From Burkholderiales bacterium (GTDB taxonomy: Bacteria; Pseudomonadota; Gammaproteobacteria; Burkholderiales; Burkholderiaceae_C): a stretch of 64,000 bases of DNA. Location: assembly GCA_016703325.1 (NCBI GenBank), contig JADJCH010000040.1, positions 1 to 64,000 on the forward strand, read 5' to 3'. This document shows, piece after piece, positions 61,578 through 64,000 of the stretch. The notes beneath the pieces are model-generated. The model made no database searches, was not told the DNA's origin, and worked only from the letters and a program-made list of their open reading frames with translations. Made by a program: the position numbers and the translations under genes. Position 1 is the stretch's first letter. Every line of letters starts with the position of its first letter.

Positions 61578-62117
61578 TCAGGCCGCTGGCGGAGCAACAC
61601 CCAGGTCCACCATCCACTCATTGGCCTGGCTTTCGAGCGCCTGGCGCAGGTCGAAGGGATCCAGCCCCGGAGGCAGCTGCAGCAGCGCCCGCGCCTTGAA
61701 CATCGCCTCGCCGGAGAAGGAGCCGCTGCTGCGCTCAGTCTCGAATTCGGTGATGCTGACCTGCCGCTCGGCCAGCACGCGGGAGATGTCGCGCACGATG
61801 CCCGGGCGGTCCTGGCCCAGCAGCTCCAGGCGCAGCACCAACCCGGCCGGCACCGCCGCAGCCCCCCCACCGCTCGGCAGGGAGGAACTCTTCTCAACCA
61901 CCAGCCTCAGCCCGGGCAGCGCCTGCAGGGCTGCGGCCAGGGCGTCCGCCCGCTCATCGGCCACCCCCACCAGCAGCACGCCGGCGAACTGCCCCGCAAG
62001 ACTGGCCATGCGGGCATCCAGCCAATTGCCGCCTCCGGCGGTGATGGTGTCGGACAACTGGCTGACCAGACCGGGACGGTCCGCGGCGATGACGGTCAGC
62101 ACGAGATGGGTGGACAT
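61578..62117 (-). CDS. ACT-domain protein, GcvR-like
   Basis: A 179-residue protein with two ACT domains: LVLTVIAADRPGLVSQLSDT at the start and LRLELLGQDRPGIVRDISRV from about residue 92, each with the DRPGxV turn that contacts amino acids. GcvR binds glycine and holds back GcvA, the activator of the glycine cleavage genes. Position next to a serine deaminase fits, but no GcvA is in the window. Start is fixed by an SD-like AGGAG in GCTCAGGAGCCCC just before the ATG. Confidence 0.85.
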   Translation of the reverse strand: MSTHLVLTVIAADRPGLVSQLSDTITAGGGNWLDARMASLAGQFAGVLLVGVADERADALAAALQALPGLRLVVEKSSSLPSGGGAAAVPAGLVLRLELLGQDRPGIVRDISRVLAERQVSITEFETERSSGSFSGEAMFKARALLQLPPGLDPFDLRQALESQANEWMVDLGVAPPAA

Positions 62118-62202
62118 GGGGTGGGGCTCCTGAGCAGCACAAGCGTGGAGCTCTGGAGTGTGCCTCGAAGCGGCTGCGTCAACCCACCTGGCGCCCCGCA
62201 GA

Positions 62203-63198
62203 TCAGCCGAGCACCGGCGCCGCCACCACCACCCGCTGCTCGATCACCCCGAAGGGCCCTGCCCGGCCATCCTCGAACAGCGCCTGCATGCGCACCCGGT
62301 CACCGTAGCGCATGTAGGCGCTGCGGATCGCGCCGGTGTCGATCTTCTCGATCACACGGCGCTCGGCGATGCAGGCCGAGCCGGCGCTGCGCGACAGGTT
62401 CGACACCGTGCCGGAGCCAACGATGCAGCCGCGGGTCAGGCGGCGGCTGCGGGCGGCGTGGGCGATCAGCTGGCCGAAGTGGAAGTTCATCTCCCCGCCG
62501 TGCGGCTCGCCGAAGCGTTCGCCGTTCCACTGCACCGCCAGGCGCATCTGCACCCGGCCGTCGCGCCAGGCACTGCCCAGTTCGTCGGGGGTGACGGCCA
62601 CCGGCGCGAAGGCGGTGGAGGGTTTGGCCTGCAGGAAGCCGAAGCCGGTGGCCATTTCGTGCGGGCCAAGGGCGCGCAGGCTCCAGTCGTTGACCTGGAC
62701 GATCAGGCGCACGCAGCCCAGCGCAGCTTCGGGTGACACCCCCATCGGCACCGGCCCGACCACCACACCAAATTCGCCCTCGAAGTCGATGCCCAGGGCC
62801 TCGTCGGGCATCGGCACGTCGTCCTGCGGCCCCAGGAAGTCGTCGCTGGCGCCCTGGTACATCACTGGCACGCTGTCGAACTTCGGGATGGGCGGGGAGC
62901 CAAAGGCCTGCTCCATCAGTCGCCCGTGGTTCAGGAAGGCAGAGCCGTCCAGCCACTGCGGGCTGCGCGGCAGGGGCGCTGCACAGGCGGCGGGGTCGAA
63001 GTCGAAGGCCTCGGAGAGTTCGCCGCGGTCGAGCGCTTCATAGAGATCCTGCAATGGCAGGCGCACGGCCTCCCAGCGCTGCAGGGCGTCCAGCAGGCTG
63101 GTGGCGACCGTCGGCACCGCGGCGGCGCGCAGGCCGTCGCGCGAGACCAGCAGCAGCCGGCCGTCCAGGCTGCCGTCTTTCAGGGTGGCGAATTTCAT
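62203..63198 (-). CDS. Fumarylacetoacetate hydrolase family protein
   Basis: A 331-residue FAH-fold enzyme. Metal-binding and catalytic region: IDFEGEFGVVVGPVPMGVSP (Asp and Glu ligands), VNDWSLRALGPHEMATGFGF, KPSTAFAPVAVTPDELG, and GCIVGSGTVSNL. It should hydrolyse a C-C bond of a diketo acid from aromatic breakdown, for example fumarylacetoacetate. The N-terminal domain (LKDGSLDGRLLLVSRDGLRA) is that of FAH proteins. It forms a minus-strand group with the cupin protein upstream. Confidence 0.92.
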   Translation of the reverse strand: MKFATLKDGSLDGRLLLVSRDGLRAAAVPTVATSLLDALQRWEAVRLPLQDLYEALDRGELSEAFDFDPAACAAPLPRSPQWLDGSAFLNHGRLMEQAFGSPPIPKFDSVPVMYQGASDDFLGPQDDVPMPDEALGIDFEGEFGVVVGPVPMGVSPEAALGCVRLIVQVNDWSLRALGPHEMATGFGFLQAKPSTAFAPVAVTPDELGSAWRDGRVQMRLAVQWNGERFGEPHGGEMNFHFGQLIAHAARSRRLTRGCIVGSGTVSNLSRSAGSACIAERRVIEKIDTGAIRSAYMRYGDRVRMQALFEDGRAGPFGVIEQRVVVAAPVLG

Positions 63199-63226
63199 CG
63201 GGGATCCAGGTGGGTGGAAGATGGAT

Positions 63227-63808
63227 TCAGCCGCGCTGCGCCAGGGCGGCGGCAATGTCCGGTGCGTAGGCGCCGTCCACCAGCACGAAGAGCATGCGGC
63301 AGACCCGCCCGGAGCGGTTGGCCCAGGCGTGGTTGGTTCCGCGCTGCACTACTACGCTGCCGGGGCGCAGCAGCACCTCGCCGTCGTCGAGCACCAGGGT
63401 CATTTCGCCGTCGATGACGATGCCGTAGTCCACGCTTTGTGTGCGGTGCATCAGCGGGTGTGGGGAGTCCACCTTCACCGTCGAAGCGGCCACGTCACCG
63501 ATCTGCGCGAAGGCGTCGTGCATCCTGGCCGCGCCGTGGCGCAGGAAGTCCTCGGTGTCGGGCGGGATGTCGACGAAGCGGATGCGTGTGCCGCCCTGCG
63601 GCGGCGGCAGCGTCAGCGGCCCGGTGGTGGGGTCGGCGCCGTTGTCCACCGGCGCGGGCGATCCGCGGGTGCTCCAGACCTCGTGGAAGACGGTGCCGGG
63701 CAGCGCCTGCAGTTCCACCACGGTGGGCAGAGGACCGTCGCTGGCAACGATGGCGCGCCCGTCCGGCGCGTGGCCGGTGACGACGCGGTGCATAGGCGGC
63801 AGGGTCAT
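63227..63808 (-). CDS. Cupin-domain protein
   Basis: A 193-residue protein with a single cupin barrel in its second half: HRTQSVDYGIVIDGEMTLVL, DGEVLLRPGSVVVQRGTNHA and WANRSGRVCRMLFVLVDG. The two cupin motifs keep most of the metal-binding positions (H in MHRTQS, E in GEMTL, H in TNHAW). It is probably an isomerase or dioxygenase-like step in the same aromatic pathway as the FAH gene 28 bp downstream. The start at 63808 has GAGGGG upstream. Confidence 0.87.
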   Translation of the reverse strand: MTLPPMHRVVTGHAPDGRAIVASDGPLPTVVELQALPGTVFHEVWSTRGSPAPVDNGADPTTGPLTLPPPQGGTRIRFVDIPPDTEDFLRHGAARMHDAFAQIGDVAASTVKVDSPHPLMHRTQSVDYGIVIDGEMTLVLDDGEVLLRPGSVVVQRGTNHAWANRSGRVCRMLFVLVDGAYAPDIAAALAQRG

Positions 63809-63917
63809 GTCAGCCCCTCGTCCCATGAAACCATGGGCCGATCCCCCGAGGGGATGGCGGGCCGGCTTGGGAGCGGCCCGGCGCTCGGCCCGCTCACACG
63901 CGTTGCAGCAGGGGGTC

Positions 63918-64000
63918 TCATTCAGTCCCTTCCTCGAAGATCGCCACCGCCCGCGTCCAGCCGGCCGAGGCGGCGCGGATCTTGTGCGGGAAGCAGCTGA
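63918..64000 (-). CDS. C-terminal end of a further gene, cut by the window edge
   Basis: The last 27 codons read SCFPHKIRAASAGWTRAVAI and then FEEGTE before the stop. The pattern PHKI-x-(A/G)AS-x-GW-x-RAVA resembles the C-terminus of cyclase (kynurenine formamidase-like) proteins, which often stand with FAH and cupin genes. The assignment is tentative. It is on the same strand as the cupin and FAH genes, so it is probably the upstream gene of that operon. Confidence 0.5.
   Translation of the reverse strand, partial: SCFPHKIRAASAGWTRAVAIFEEGTE

Overview
The window is GC-rich, densely packed proteobacterial DNA. Betaproteobacterial, Burkholderiales-type gene content (Bug/TctC solute receptors, a Tim44-like protein, a DmpKLMNOP phenol hydroxylase, mxa-type genes) suggests a Burkholderiales chromosome near the Leptothrix/Rubrivivax/Comamonadaceae group. 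The taxon is inferred from gene content, not from a marker gene.

Layout. 1-1609: low-GC remnants around a decayed IS30-family element with recognisable 12-bp ends, then tRNA-Gly(CCC). 1.9-15.2 kb: housekeeping genes (trmB, uppP, a 23S pseudouridine synthase, an ABC exporter, an AhpD-like protein, a Tim44-like protein), two adjacent GGDEF proteins and a small MscS channel. 15.2-21.9 kb: a DEAD-box helicase behind a long leader, a two-component system beside a Spy/CpxP-like lipoprotein, and a Bcr/CflA exporter. 22.1-32.3 kb: a sugar-acid catabolic locus, in which a minus-strand operon (Bug receptor, PdxA2-type dehydrogenase, Asp-box protein, Fe-ADH, HpaI aldolase, second Bug receptor, SDR) diverges from a DeoR regulator and DUF1537 kinase. 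Kinase plus PdxA2 is the known route from four-carbon sugar acids to dihydroxyacetone phosphate.

33.4-42.0 kb is accessory: an ATPase fragment, a mini-FlgC-like protein, a Phd/VapC toxin-antitoxin pair, then a phenol hydroxylase operon behind a sigma-54-type promoter. A group II intron (about 1.97 kb, antisense) sits between the P0 and P1 genes, exactly upstream of the P1 ribosome binding site. 42.0-47.6 kb is an overlapping six-gene minus-strand operon with the order and families of mxaRSACKL, the maturation genes of PQQ methanol dehydrogenase, without the dehydrogenase genes in view. 47.7-51 kb holds a sulfide:quinone reductase-like flavoprotein with a 59-residue companion and an SLC13-type permease. 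51-56 kb holds an epimerase divergent from a 1162-residue BTAD/STAND regulator.

56-64 kb is again metabolic: a LysR regulator divergent from a class II aldolase-like protein without its metal ligands, an orphan TRAP receptor, UspA, a cyclic-nucleotide-binding protein, serine deaminase with a GcvR-like ACT protein, and an FAH/cupin pair followed by a gene that runs off the end. Nothing looks like a wholly unknown system. The most interesting points are the intron in the phenol operon, the orphan mxa cluster, the sugar-acid locus with its Asp-box protein, the metal-ligand-less aldolase homologue, and terminators inside the leaders of uppP and the helicase.
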